A DNA stretch of 64,000 nucleotides from Candidatus Dadabacteria bacterium (GTDB lineage Bacteria > Desulfobacterota_D > UBA1144 > Nemesobacterales > Nemesobacteraceae), in assembly GCA_026705445.1 (NCBI GenBank), contig JAPPAR010000022.1:1-64000 (forward strand). The letters are read 5' to 3'. Below are positions 19,178-28,207 of the stretch, piece after piece. Position 1 is the first letter of the stretch; each line of letters opens with the position of its first letter. Both the position numbers and the translations under genes were made by a program. The notes under the pieces are model-generated. The model ran no database searches and was not told the origin of the DNA. It worked only from the letters and a program-made list of their open reading frames with translations.

Positions 19178-21610
19178 ATGGACACTTCATCCAGAGTGCA
19201 GACTGTAAACATTGAAGATGAGATGAAGGAGTCCTATCTCAGCTACTCAATGAGCGTGATAGTCGGAAGGGCTCTTCCCGACGTACGCGACGGACTCAAG
19301 CCCGTTCACAGGAGAATTCTCTACGGAATGAATGAGGTCGGAAACGTTTGGAATCGACCCTACAAGAAATCCGCCAGAGTGGTGGGGGATGTCATGGGTA
19401 AATACCACCCTCACGGAGACTCGGCGATCTACGACTCCCTTGTCCGGATGGCCCAGGATTTTTCCATGAGAATTCCGCTTGTCGACGGACAGGGCAACTT
19501 CGGTTCCGTTGACGGGGACAGTCCGGCGGCCATGCGCTACACGGAAGTAAGGCTCTCGAGAATCTCTTCAGAGATGCTTGAGGACCTTGATAAGGAAACA
19601 GTCGAGTTTTATCCGAACTACGACGGGGGAGAACTCGAGCCGAGCGTGCTGCCGACCAAGGTGCCCAACCTGCTTCTGAACGGTTCTTCGGGAATCGCGG
19701 TGGGTATGTCGACCAATATTCCTCCTCATAACCTTGGGGAGCTTCTCGACGCCGTAGTGGCGCAGATACGAGATCCCCAAATCACCGTGGACAGGCTGCT
19801 TGAGATCATGCCTGGACCGGATTTTCCCACGGGCGGTTTCGTAAGCGGTAGGGATGACATTCGCACCGCCTACGCCACCGGTCGCGGAATAGTCAGGATG
19901 AGGGCTAGGGTTCGCATAGAGAAGCAGAAAAAAGGGGACAGGGAAGTGATAATCGTCACCGAGCTCCCCTACCAGGTTAACAAGGCGCGGCTGGCCCAGA
20001 AAATCGCAGAGCTTGTGAGAGAGGAGAAAATAAAGGGTATCTCCGACATAAGGGACGAGTCCGACAGAGAGGGTATAAGACTTGTTATCGACGTGAAAAG
20101 CGGAGAACACGCCCAAGTGGTTCTAAACCAGCTCTACAAGCATACGCAGATGTACACTTCTTTCGGCATCATAATGCTCGCGCTTGTGAGAAACCAGCCG
20201 AAGGTCCTTAGCTTAAAAGAACTCCTTGCCCACTTCGTAGAGCACAGGAAGGAGGTAATTACCCGCAGAACCCAGTACGAGCTTCGAAAGGCCGAGGAAC
20301 GCCTCCACATCCTCGAGGGGTTCAAGATCGCACTTGATAATCTGGATGAAATCGTGGAACTCATAAAAGGTTCCGAAAGTCCAGCGGCCGCGAAAGCTGG
20401 TCTTGTGCGGACCTTCGCGCTTTCTGAGCGCCAGGCCCAGGCCATTCTGGAGATGCGTCTTCAGAGACTTACGGCGCTTGAGAGGGACAAGATACTTGAA
20501 GAAAGACGCGAGCTTATAGCAACCGTGGCGAAGCTCAGGGAGATACTGGGGAGCGAAAAACTCATACTCGATCTCGCGGTGGAGAAACTCACAGAGCTCA
20601 GGGAAAAATTTGGGGACGCGAGGAGAACTGAGATAGTAGAAGACGTCGGAGAGATATCCATTGAGGATCTCATAACCGACGAGGAGATGGTGGTTACCAC
20701 CACCTACGGGGGTTACATAAAGAGCATCCCGCTCAGCGTTTACAGGAACCAGAGAAGAGGCGGACGTGGAAGAACCGGAATGAGTACTAGGGACACAGAT
20801 TTCGTTAACGATTTGTTCACGGCGTCGAGGCATAACAGCATTCTGTTTTTCTCAAGCCTCGGGAGATGCTACTGGCTCAAGGTCTACCAGATTCCCGAGG
20901 CCTCTCCCACCGCGCGGGGAAGGGCAATGGTTAACCTGCTCAACCTTGACAAGGGGGAGAAGGTGGCGGCCGTGCTGCCCGTAAAGGACTTTGCCGAGGA
21001 CGTCTCAGTGGTCATGGCGACTCGAAACGGAATCGTTAAGAAAACGAAGCTGAGAGCGTATTCAAATCCCCGCGTAGGAGGGATAAAAGCCCTTAACATA
21101 CTCGAGGGAGATGAACTTGTGGGAGCGGCGCTTGCGTCAGAGGATGACGAGGTGCTCCTTACTTCAAGGAACGGCCAGGCGATTAGGTTCAAAGGCACGG
21201 ACGTCAGGAACATGGGCAGGGTGTCGACAGGTGTTAAAGGCATAAGGCTCAGAGAAGGTGACGAGGTGGTGAGTCTTGAGGTCATAAGGAACCAGAACGC
21301 GCAGATACTTACCATAACCGAGATGGGCTACGGCAAGTGCACCCTAATCTCGGAGTACAGGCTTACGAAAAGGGGAGGTATGGGGGTGAAGACCGTCAAC
21401 ATAACCGAGCGAAATGGAAGAGTGGTCGGGGGGTTCCAGGTGGATGATGATACGGAGATAATGCTCATAAGTAATCAGGGCGGCAAGATTATAAGAACGA
21501 GCGTTTCCGAGATACGTAACACGGGCCGAGCCGCCCAAGGGGTGAAGGTCATAAATCTTGAGCCCGAGGAACTTGTAGCCGCGGTTGCGAAAGTTGCGGA
21601 GGGTGACTGA
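19178..21610 (+). CDS. gyrA: DNA gyrase subunit A
   Basis: Breakage-reunion subunit of the supercoiling topoisomerase. It is 810 residues. The catalytic Tyr is 121 in [10 protein letters not shown]. The quinolone-determining region reads [17 protein letters not shown], keeping the Ser (82) and Asp (86) found in sensitive enzymes. The GyrA box is QRRGGRG, supporting gyrase rather than topoisomerase IV, followed by the six-bladed C-terminal domain. GGAGGG precedes the ATG. It shares one base with the start of the following thioesterase gene (TGATG). Confidence 0.97.
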   Translation: MDTSSRVQTVNIEDEMKESYLSYSMSVIVGRALPDVRDGLKPVHRRILYGMNEVGNVWNRPYKKSARVVGDVMGKYHPHGDSAIYDSLVRMAQDFSMRIPLVDGQGNFGSVDGDSPAAMRYTEVRLSRISSEMLEDLDKETVEFYPNYDGGELEPSVLPTKVPNLLLNGSSGIAVGMSTNIPPHNLGELLDAVVAQIRDPQITVDRLLEIMPGPDFPTGGFVSGRDDIRTAYATGRGIVRMRARVRIEKQKKGDREVIIVTELPYQVNKARLAQKIAELVREEKIKGISDIRDESDREGIRLVIDVKSGEHAQVVLNQLYKHTQMYTSFGIIMLALVRNQPKVLSLKELLAHFVEHRKEVITRRTQYELRKAEERLHILEGFKIALDNLDEIVELIKGSESPAAAKAGLVRTFALSERQAQAILEMRLQRLTALERDKILEERRELIATVAKLREILGSEKLILDLAVEKLTELREKFGDARRTEIVEDVGEISIEDLITDEEMVVTTTYGGYIKSIPLSVYRNQRRGGRGRTGMSTRDTDFVNDLFTASRHNSILFFSSLGRCYWLKVYQIPEASPTARGRAMVNLLNLDKGEKVAAVLPVKDFAEDVSVVMATRNGIVKKTKLRAYSNPRVGGIKALNILEGDELVGAALASEDDEVLLTSRNGQAIRFKGTDVRNMGRVSTGVKGIRLREGDEVVSLEVIRNQNAQILTITEMGYGKCTLISEYRLTKRGGMGVKTVNITERNGRVVGGFQVDDDTEIMLISNQGGKIIRTSVSEIRNTGRAAQGVKVINLEPEELVAAVAKVAEGD

Positions 21611-22104
21611 TGATAAAGGAAATAGAAAACGTGCTCTCCGGTTTTCCGGGCTATAACTGCTTTGCGTGCGGTCCGCACAATGAGCACGGACTTCGCCTTA
21701 AGTTTTTTCATGATCAGGAAACCGATGAGGTGTTTACTACTATCTGTACGGATGAGCATTTCTGCGGCTGGCCGGGGATAGTGCACGGGGGAGTTCAGTG
21801 CGCCCTTGTCGACGAGGTTTCTTTCTGGGCCATGTTCAATGAAACCCGCAAGATTGCCTTTACGGCGAAGATAGATATTGCTTACATGAAGAAGGTTCCA
21901 AGCGGCACAATGCTTGACGTGAGAGCCAAGATAAGGGAGATCAGGGGAAGAAGAGTTGAAGTCGATTCGGTCATAAGGGATGAGGACGGAACGGAACTCG
22001 CAAGTGCCGCCGTTACCTACGTGTTTCCCCGAAAGGAAACTCTGCGCCAGATACTGGGCCCTGAGCTTCTGAGCGAAGAATTCTTACAATACGTGAGGGA
22101 TTAG
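21610..22104 (+). CDS. PaaI-like hotdog thioesterase
   Basis: Protein of 164 residues with the hotdog thioesterase fold. It starts with a Cys-containing block (YNCFACGPHNEHGLRL), then GWPGIVHGGVQCALVDE, the usual HGG substrate-binding turn and catalytic acid of PaaI/YigI-like enzymes. It likely hydrolyses acyl-CoA; the substrate is unknown. It overlaps the gyrA stop by one base and is followed directly by the GST gene, so all three may be cotranscribed. Confidence 0.8.
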   Translation: MIKEIENVLSGFPGYNCFACGPHNEHGLRLKFFHDQETDEVFTTICTDEHFCGWPGIVHGGVQCALVDEVSFWAMFNETRKIAFTAKIDIAYMKKVPSGTMLDVRAKIREIRGRRVEVDSVIRDEDGTELASAAVTYVFPRKETLRQILGPELLSEEFLQYVRD

Positions 22105-22710
22105 ATGATAAGACTGTATGAGCACCCGCTTTCTGGGAACGCCTATAAGGCAAAGCTTCTTCTGCACCAGCTTTCGGTCGAATACGAAGGAGTAACGGTG
22201 GATATATTCTCGGGGGAACATAAAAAGGAGGAATTCTCAGCGCTTAACCCCAATTGCAAGATCCCGGTTCTCTCGGACGGAGATTTCGTCATGTGGGAAT
22301 CAAATGCGATACTTTTTTACTTGGCGAAGAAGTTCTCTCCGAATCCCTACCTCTCTGACGATCCGGAGACCTACGGCCTGATTGCGCAGTGGACTTTTTT
22401 CGGAAAGACGACCGTAGATCCGAACCTTGCGCTTGCGAGATACTTTGCGAAGTTCCTGCCACCCGACCAGGTACCCCCCGGGGCGATGGAGAAGCTTCAC
22501 GTACAGGGAAACGTAGCGCTTGCGATCCTTGACGATCATCTCTCCCGAACCGAGTTTCTCTGCGGGGACTACTCAATAGCTGACATTGCGTGTTATCCCT
22601 ACACGATGCTTTGCGAGGAAGGGGGTTTTGACTTGGAAGCGTATCCGTCGATCAGAAGATGGTGCGAAAGTGTCGAGGGAACTCCCAACTTCATTGCTTT
22701 TGCCTGCTAG
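22105..22710 (+). CDS. Glutathione S-transferase family protein
   Basis: Protein of 201 residues with an N-terminal thioredoxin-like domain (MIRLYEHPLSGNAYKAKLLL), the GSH-contact block NPNCKIPVL, and WESNAILFYLA, which is the ESxAI motif. The C-terminal helical domain has SIADIACYPYT, a conserved GST N-capping box. It begins at the base after the thioesterase stop codon. Substrate is not predictable; the Ser at residue 10 fits the beta/theta type of active site. Confidence 0.85.
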   Translation: MIRLYEHPLSGNAYKAKLLLHQLSVEYEGVTVDIFSGEHKKEEFSALNPNCKIPVLSDGDFVMWESNAILFYLAKKFSPNPYLSDDPETYGLIAQWTFFGKTTVDPNLALARYFAKFLPPDQVPPGAMEKLHVQGNVALAILDDHLSRTEFLCGDYSIADIACYPYTMLCEEGGFDLEAYPSIRRWCESVEGTPNFIAFAC

Positions 22711-22725
22711 TGCCGGGCGTATTTT

Positions 22726-23463
22726 ATGGAAAAGGAAGTCGAGCTCTTTTTGGAACTGTTGGAGAAGACCCAAGGAGGGGTTGCCTTTACGGGAGCCGGA
22801 ATAAGCACCGAATCCGGAATACCCGACTACCGTTCTCCAGGGACGGGCATGTGGGAGAAAATGGACCAGTCGGTGGTCTCGCTTTCCGGGTTTTTGAGAA
22901 ATCCCGAGAATTACTATTCGTATGCCATGGAATCCTATCCTGTGAGGGCGGCCGCCGAACCCAACGCGGGTCATTACGCGCTTGCGCGTCTCGAGAAAAG
23001 GGGCTGGCTCAGGGGTGTTATAACGCAGAACGTGGACGGCCTCCATACAAAGGCGGGTTCTGAGAAAGTGTTTGAGCTCCATGGTTCCGTAAGGCGGGTC
23101 GTTTGCCTCCAGTGCCGGGAGTACTATCCGATGGATGACACGATGAGCAGGGTTGCCGGAGGGGAAAATCCTCCTCTCTGCCTGCAGTGCGGAGGGATTC
23201 TGAAGCCCGATGCCGTTTTTTTCGGAGAGGCCCTTCCCGAAGAGCCATGGGGAAAATCGATCGATCTCGTATCAGACTCAGAGGTGCTCATAGTTATGGG
23301 CTCTTCCCTCCTGGTTGCTCCGGCAAGCGGACTTCCACGTCTGGCTCTTTCCAAGGGGGCTGCGTTTGTGATCATAAACCTGATGGAGACTCCTTTTGAC
23401 GATGAGGCTGACATGGTGATCCGTCGGAGAATCGGCGAATTCTTTGAAGAAACCGGAATATGA
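22726..23463 (+). CDS. NAD-dependent protein deacylase, sirtuin family
   Basis: Removes acyl groups from lysine using NAD. It is 245 residues. GAGISTESGIPDYRSPG (23-39), TQNVDGLH (100-107), catalytic His119 in FELHGS, and a Cys4 zinc site (C127, C130, C152, C155) are all present. The GSSLLVAPA motif binds the NAD ribose. It lacks the Tyr/Arg pair (YxxR) that marks desuccinylase-type CobB, so deacetylation is more likely. Possibly cotranscribed with the GST gene 15 bp upstream. Confidence 0.9.
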   Translation: MEKEVELFLELLEKTQGGVAFTGAGISTESGIPDYRSPGTGMWEKMDQSVVSLSGFLRNPENYYSYAMESYPVRAAAEPNAGHYALARLEKRGWLRGVITQNVDGLHTKAGSEKVFELHGSVRRVVCLQCREYYPMDDTMSRVAGGENPPLCLQCGGILKPDAVFFGEALPEEPWGKSIDLVSDSEVLIVMGSSLLVAPASGLPRLALSKGAAFVIINLMETPFDDEADMVIRRRIGEFFEETGI

Positions 23464-23481
23464 AAGGTGTAGTGTGGTGAG

Positions 23482-23558
23482 TGGAGCGGGAAACGGGATT
23501 CGAACCCGCGACCTTCTCCTTGGCAAGGAGACGCTCTAGCCAACTGAGCTATTCCCGC
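23482..23558 (-). tRNA. tRNA-Gly(GCC)
   Basis: Read on the minus strand: acceptor GCGGGAA/TTCCCGC, anticodon stem TCTCC/GGAGA with loop TTGCCAA, anticodon GCC. T loop GGTTCGAATCC. Discriminator T (typical of tRNA-Gly) and encoded CCA. 77 nt. Confidence 0.95.
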
Positions 23559-23575
23559 AACGAAAGCGAACTGAA

Positions 23576-23604
23576 AACATATCAAGAGCCTCCTTTGTTG
23601 TCAA
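23576..23604 (-). promoter_or_regulatory. Sigma-70 promoter for tRNA-Gly
   Basis: On the minus strand TTGACA (23604-23599), a 17-bp spacer and TATGTT (23581-23576), 17 bp before the tRNA 5' end. A fully consensus -35. Confidence 0.75.
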
Positions 23605-23643
23605 ATAGGATGGATTTTCGTATTTGGGTACAATAGAACCGCC

Positions 23644-24783
23644 ATGAGTGAACAGGAGAGAAAAGATCTCATTGAGAAGGTAAAGACCGCCGTCATCAAG
23701 ATAGGAAGCAGCGTGCTTACCCACGACGACGGATCTCTTAACGAATCCGTTTTTAAGGAGATAGCTAAGCAGGTCTTTAACCTTAAACAGAGGGGAGTGA
23801 GGACAATCATAGTTTCTTCGGGAGCCATAGCGTCGGGGATGAAGAAACTGGGTCTTTCGAGCAAACCTGTAGAGATAGACGTAAAACAGGCGATTTCCGC
23901 CTGCGGTCAAACCGAGCTTATCAGAAATTACGAAGAGGCTTTTTCTGAGTTTGGCCTTAATGTGGCGCAGATTCTGCTTACCCGTGACGGGTTCTCCGAC
24001 AGGAAAAGGTTCCTTAACTCTAGAAAGACCATCCGGCGGCTGCTTGAGATGGAGATAATTCCCGTTATAAACGAAAATGACACGGTTGCTTTCGAGGAGA
24101 TCATGTTCGGAGATAATGACAATCTCGCGGCACTTGTGATTTCTCTTACGGAAGCGGACCTTCTTGTACTGCTAAGCAACGTGGAGGGCTTTTTCGACAA
24201 GGACCCGGCGAAAGACGAAAACGCCAAGCTGCTTTCCACAATCGAGGAGATAGATTCCAGAATAGAATCCTTTGCCGGAGATACTTTCGGCAAAACCACT
24301 TCTGGAGGAATGAGAACCAAGGTCCAGGCGGCAAAATCCGCCGCCGCCTTTGGGGTGCCCACTATAATCGCGAACGGGAGAAGAAAAGATTCTCTTCTGA
24401 ACATCTTTAAAGGCCATGAGTATGGAACCGTGATACTTCCGAAAAGGGAAAGACTCACAGGGAAAAAACACTGGATTGCCTATACGCTTAAGCCTCAGGG
24501 GAAACTTATACTGGACGAGGGTGCGGCCGAGGCTATTACTAAAAAAGGCAAAAGTCTCCTTCCTTCGGGTATAAGGGAAGTTCAGGGGGAGTTCGAGATA
24601 GGAGAGCTTGTGAGCTGCTTTAACTCCTCTGAGGTTGAAATATCAAGAGGACTTTGTTCCTACGGTTCTTCAGAGGTGAGGAAGATCCTCGGAAAGAAAT
24701 CATCTGAAATAGAGGATGTGCTCGGGTACAGATACAGCGACGAGATAATCCATCGAAACGAGATGGTGATACTTTCCAGATGA
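23644..24783 (+). CDS. proB: Glutamate 5-kinase
   Basis: First step of proline synthesis: phosphorylates glutamate. It is 379 residues. The amino-acid kinase domain has VKTAVIKIGSSVLT at the N-terminus, IIVSSGAIASGMKKL and INENDTVAFEE. A C-terminal PUA domain spans about 280-370. The ATG lies only about 10 bp past a TACAAT -10-like element, so the transcript may be leaderless or nearly so. It overlaps mltG by 4 bp. Confidence 0.96.
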   Translation: MSEQERKDLIEKVKTAVIKIGSSVLTHDDGSLNESVFKEIAKQVFNLKQRGVRTIIVSSGAIASGMKKLGLSSKPVEIDVKQAISACGQTELIRNYEEAFSEFGLNVAQILLTRDGFSDRKRFLNSRKTIRRLLEMEIIPVINENDTVAFEEIMFGDNDNLAALVISLTEADLLVLLSNVEGFFDKDPAKDENAKLLSTIEEIDSRIESFAGDTFGKTTSGGMRTKVQAAKSAAAFGVPTIIANGRRKDSLLNIFKGHEYGTVILPKRERLTGKKHWIAYTLKPQGKLILDEGAAEAITKKGKSLLPSGIREVQGEFEIGELVSCFNSSEVEISRGLCSYGSSEVRKILGKKSSEIEDVLGYRYSDEIIHRNEMVILSR

Positions 24784-25781
24784 GTGAGACTCGTAGATTT
24801 AACCGGTTCTCAAAGGGACTTGTGGTTTTTGTTTCCTCTCTGCTGGCTTTGTCTGCCTGGTTTTATTTCCTAGACGGCTTTCCAACTGAGACAAAAATTG
24901 TCGAGATACCGCAAGGCCTTGGCCTGTCCGCTATAGCGGAGAAACTTGAGGTAGAGGGAGTGGTAAGAAGAGCAGAGGTTCTTTTTTTTTCGGCTTTTCT
25001 GAGCGGAACCCATAGGAAGCTTAAGCACGGCGAATACGTCTTTTCGGCCGGCGAGGCGCCTTATGCTGTTCATAGAAAGTTGCGTCGCGGCGAAGTGTCC
25101 TTAAAGAGAGTTACCTTCCCCGAAGGGATTACTCTTGTGCAGATGGCCGGAATTCTCGATGCCTCGCAGATAGTTTCCCGGGAAGAGTTTCTCGCGGTTG
25201 CGGAAAACAGTGAGTATTCCACGAAAAAACTTGGCGTGGACGTTTCGAGTCTTGAAGGATTCCTTTTTCCCGACACTTATTTCTTTGCGCGTGATTGCTC
25301 TGCGGAGAAGGTAATTGAAACAATGCTAGATAGGTTTCGGGAAGTTTATGCGACGCTTGGTATTGCGAGTCCGCAACCCGATATCAAGGAGATTGTGACT
25401 ATTGCATCACTAATAGAGAAAGAAACGGCTTTTCCCCCGGAGAGGCCTCTTGTATCCGCCGTAATACGCAACCGGCTTCGCAAAGGGATGAAGCTTGAAT
25501 TTGACCCGACGGTGATCTATGCTCTTGGCGAGAAGTTTGACGGCAATATTAGGAAAAAAGATCTGAGTTTCCCTTCTCCCTATAATACCTACGTGGTTTC
25601 GGGACTCCCTCCGGGTCCGATAGCGGCTCCCGGTCTTGATTCAATCCGCGCGGCACTCGAGCCGGCGGATGTTGACTATCTTTACTTCGTTTCAAACGGA
25701 GGCGGGGTCCATGTTTTCTCAAGCACATATAGGGACCATCAGAATGCCGTGAAAAGGCTTCTAAAGAAGGAAAAGCAGTGA
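24780..25781 (+). CDS. mltG: Endolytic murein transglycosylase MltG
   Basis: Inner-membrane lytic transglycosylase thought to cut nascent glycan and set chain length. It is 333 residues with a single N-terminal membrane segment (about 15-32), then a LysM-like region and the YceG domain. Conserved blocks are LEGFLFPDTYFF, ASLIEKET with the catalytic Glu, KLEFDPTVIYALG, YNTYVVSGLPPGPIAAPG and YLYFVSNGGGVHVFS. Start and proB stop overlap as ATGA. Confidence 0.95.
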   Translation: MSETRRFNRFSKGLVVFVSSLLALSAWFYFLDGFPTETKIVEIPQGLGLSAIAEKLEVEGVVRRAEVLFFSAFLSGTHRKLKHGEYVFSAGEAPYAVHRKLRRGEVSLKRVTFPEGITLVQMAGILDASQIVSREEFLAVAENSEYSTKKLGVDVSSLEGFLFPDTYFFARDCSAEKVIETMLDRFREVYATLGIASPQPDIKEIVTIASLIEKETAFPPERPLVSAVIRNRLRKGMKLEFDPTVIYALGEKFDGNIRKKDLSFPSPYNTYVVSGLPPGPIAAPGLDSIRAALEPADVDYLYFVSNGGGVHVFSSTYRDHQNAVKRLLKKEKQ

Positions 25782-25817
25782 CTTTATGCGCGTCCAGAGC
25801 ACTTTTGATCAGGTGCG

Positions 25818-26807
25818 CTAGAGTTCTCCCCTGAACGCTTTTGCGAAGCCGTCATGCTGCGATCTGGCAATCTTTTCTTGCTCCGCCTGCAGATAAGCTC
25901 GGTCCTTTCTTTCTATACGTATTATGTCGTCCCGGCCCTTGGACGCCATGAACTGTGTTCCGACCGTTTCTTTTGAGAGTATTTCAAGTATTGGCGGGTA
26001 GTTCTTCGATCCGATGAATATGGAGTGTATGCAGACGCCTATACTCTTTGCGCGCACCCTCTGCACTTCTACATTGGGATCGCCGGAAGTTGGAATCCCG
26101 TCGGTTATAAAGAGTATGTGCTTGTTTCTAAGCCCTCTGCCTCGGAACTCCTTAAGCGCTTCTCCCAGTGCTTCTTCATAATTTGTGTTTCCGGAGCAGT
26201 CCGTGCTCTCCGCCAGCCTTTCTATCCAGCGGTAGTCCCTGGTGAAAAAGCGGGAGTTCTTCGTGTGTTTTCTTGAGCGGTGGTTAAATTCCAGATAGCC
26301 GATTCTCATCCTCTTTTTTCTCGCAAGCTCTATTACTCCCTTCACGACGGATGAAGACCACTCGCTGTACACTCCCATCATCGAAGTGCTTATGTCCCTG
26401 AGAATTGCTATCTCCCCTCCGAGCGTTTCCTTTTCGCGAAGGTGAACTCTGGGCAGCCTGGGGGAAGTATGCTCGGACCATATGAACGCCTCGACGGGAT
26501 CTATATCCTCGATCTCGTCAAAAGAGGACATGCGCTTCCATTTTCTTGGAGATCCTCCCGGGTGGGAAGTCTTTTTTGCCATGCTTTTCTGGAAATTGCC
26601 TTCGAGCACTCTCATGATGCGTTTTATGTTCTCGGCTGTTTCCGTATTTCCCCTTCCCGGTATTACTGTTTCATCGTCTTCTCCGGCCTTGGACGACTTG
26701 CTGCTCATGTATGCGCGCGCGGATTTGTCCTCCCTCTCCGTGTTCCCACTGTCCTGTGGATTTCCGGTGGGGTCGCTCGGCACGTCCTGGCCTTCTGGAG
26801 GAGCCAT
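25818..26807 (-). CDS. VWA (von Willebrand A) domain protein, start uncertain
   Basis: Partner of the MoxR ATPase encoded upstream; such pairs act as ATP-driven metal-dependent assembly factors. From ATG 26807 it is 329 residues: a charged low-complexity N-terminal third, then a VWA domain with MIDAS residues DISTS (Asp138, Ser140, Ser142), the Thr in GNTNYEEAL and the Asp in FITDGIPTSGD. The ATG has no Shine-Dalgarno sequence. The same frame stays open to 27014 and the extra 67 codons look coding, with an Asp/Glu-rich linker then a helix, but contain no ATG, GTG or TTG. Translation may start by frameshift from the MoxR gene at the A10 tract. Confidence 0.85.
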   Translation of the reverse strand: MAPPEGQDVPSDPTGNPQDSGNTEREDKSARAYMSSKSSKAGEDDETVIPGRGNTETAENIKRIMRVLEGNFQKSMAKKTSHPGGSPRKWKRMSSFDEIEDIDPVEAFIWSEHTSPRLPRVHLREKETLGGEIAILRDISTSMMGVYSEWSSSVVKGVIELARKKRMRIGYLEFNHRSRKHTKNSRFFTRDYRWIERLAESTDCSGNTNYEEALGEALKEFRGRGLRNKHILFITDGIPTSGDPNVEVQRVRAKSIGVCIHSIFIGSKNYPPILEILSKETVGTQFMASKGRDDIIRIERKDRAYLQAEQEKIARSQHDGFAKAFRGEL

Positions 26808-26989
26808 TTCGCTCTGGTTGTTATCGAGGTTCTGCTTAAGGTCCTTAAGCGCGTCAAAGAATGTTTTCTGGGCCTCGGCGAGCGGATTCTCGGTTTCCTT
26901 ATCCGATTCCTCGTCGGGAATTTCCCCCTTGGGTTCCTGGGAGAAATCCTGATCGAATTCCGAATCAGGGATCTGATCCGGATCCGGGG

Positions 26990-27946
26990 TCAGTTTGTCA
27001 TCTGGCTTTTTTTTTTATCCTGAACGATATTCCGAAGAATATTGTCCATCTGTTCGTAGACGTCGGGGGGGACACGGAAAGCAGTCATGTATCTTAAGAC
27101 GTCAAGGTCTTCTTTCGAGCATACATCCCGTTCGTTGAGAAGCGCGTGGGAACGGATAAGCTTGAGTGCTTTCACGAAAAACGTCCTGTCGGAAATAAGC
27201 GAGTTGGTCTCGTTGAGCCCGAAGTCCTCGATCATTATGGCCGCGAAATTCGCAAGACCTTCCTGCACGTCGGGCGGAATCAGTATCTTTTCAAGTGTTT
27301 TGTAGCTTTTGTCGAAAAGTTTTTTGCTTACCCTTTTCGGTATCTTTTCTTCAAACGGCCTTTCCGAGTAAAGCTCAATGACCTTTCTGGCTTCATCCCA
27401 TTTTTTTCCGTAGGAGATTCCCAGAGCCTTTACTTGGAGAATGAAACGGTCAAGGTTAGCCGGATCAAGGGGTTCGTTGTAGTATTCGTCAGCCGTCGGG
27501 TTGCTCGTCGCTATTGCGGTCAGAAGCGGGATGGGTTCGTTGAAGAATTTCCTTTCGTTAAGTATTCGAAGAAGTATGTTGAGCGATTCCCCGGGCGCGC
27601 GCGATATGTCGTCTAAAAGGCATATCTCGGATGTCAGTATCCCGCCCTTTACGATATCCTGTTTTATCCTCTCCCCTGATTCGGTTTCCTCTTTTACTAT
27701 AGTCAGGTCTCCGACGAGTTCCGAGAGCCTGGTGTCTCTGTGAAGCTGGTAGAAAAAGAAGTTGAGCTGGGCCGCTTTGGAAACGATTTCCGAAAGCATT
27801 GTCTTCGCTGTACCCGGAGGGCCTTCGATATAGATGTGTTCTCTTGAGATTATTCCGAGAAGGAGAGCGGTTTTTACCTCGTCGTGCCCGACGACATGCT
27901 TATCCATTTCTTCCCGGAGGGAAGCAAAAGGGTTATCGGGGTTCAT
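26990..27946 (-). CDS. MoxR-family AAA+ ATPase
   Basis: Cytoplasmic AAA+ ATPase of 318 residues. Walker A is GPPGTAKT and Walker B EICLLDDISRAPG, with sensor 1 ATSNPTADEY and the arginine-finger region LDRFIL. The RavA-like N-terminus begins NPFASLREEMDKHVVGHDEV. The last codons are three Lys inside a 10-A run, then SQMTN and stop; a -1 slip there would continue into the VWA frame for a protein of about 708 residues. If no slip occurs, the VWA frame lacks an obvious start. Confidence 0.92.
   Translation of the reverse strand: MNPDNPFASLREEMDKHVVGHDEVKTALLLGIISREHIYIEGPPGTAKTMLSEIVSKAAQLNFFFYQLHRDTRLSELVGDLTIVKEETESGERIKQDIVKGGILTSEICLLDDISRAPGESLNILLRILNERKFFNEPIPLLTAIATSNPTADEYYNEPLDPANLDRFILQVKALGISYGKKWDEARKVIELYSERPFEEKIPKRVSKKLFDKSYKTLEKILIPPDVQEGLANFAAIMIEDFGLNETNSLISDRTFFVKALKLIRSHALLNERDVCSKEDLDVLRYMTAFRVPPDVYEQMDNILRNIVQDKKKSQMTN
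27007..27016 (-). other. A10 slippery tract at the MoxR/VWA junction
   Basis: Ten consecutive A on the minus-strand message, read GAT AAA AAA AAA AGC in the MoxR frame. The -1 frame reads AAA AAG CCA GAT and is open through the VWA gene. A UUCG-tetraloop hairpin (27027-27042) lies 10 nt upstream of the tract. One extra A would fuse the genes outright. Confidence 0.55.
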
Positions 27947-28013
27947 TCATCCACTCCTGAAAAAAGGCAATGAGCGTTATTATTACATAAAGGGATGTTT
28001 TTTTCAATTTGTT

Positions 28014-28207
28014 TTGGTGTGTATTTTTTTTCCGGGTTCGGGTGTTTCTGATCCGCAGCAGCAAAAGGAAGAAACAGTGGAACTTGGAGCATGATCCCTG
28101 ATGCCGAAGCCACACACGGAATGCCCCTTCATATTCACACTGGTTCCGATACCGATCTTGCTTCCATAAATAAGGCAGATTCCGGTAAGGCGAAAGTTCA
28201 GAAGTAA
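28014..28207 (+). pseudogene. Possible degraded small lipoprotein gene
   Basis: One frame reads CIFFPGSGVSDPQQQKEETVELGA and stops at 28092; it resembles a lipoprotein leader with the lipobox Cys replaced by Val. A second frame opens at ATG 28091, overlapping as ATGA, and runs 38 codons (ending SGKAKVQK) to 28207. Together they look like one short secreted protein broken by a frameshift. No clear start or ribosome site. Low certainty; it could be chance. Confidence 0.2.
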
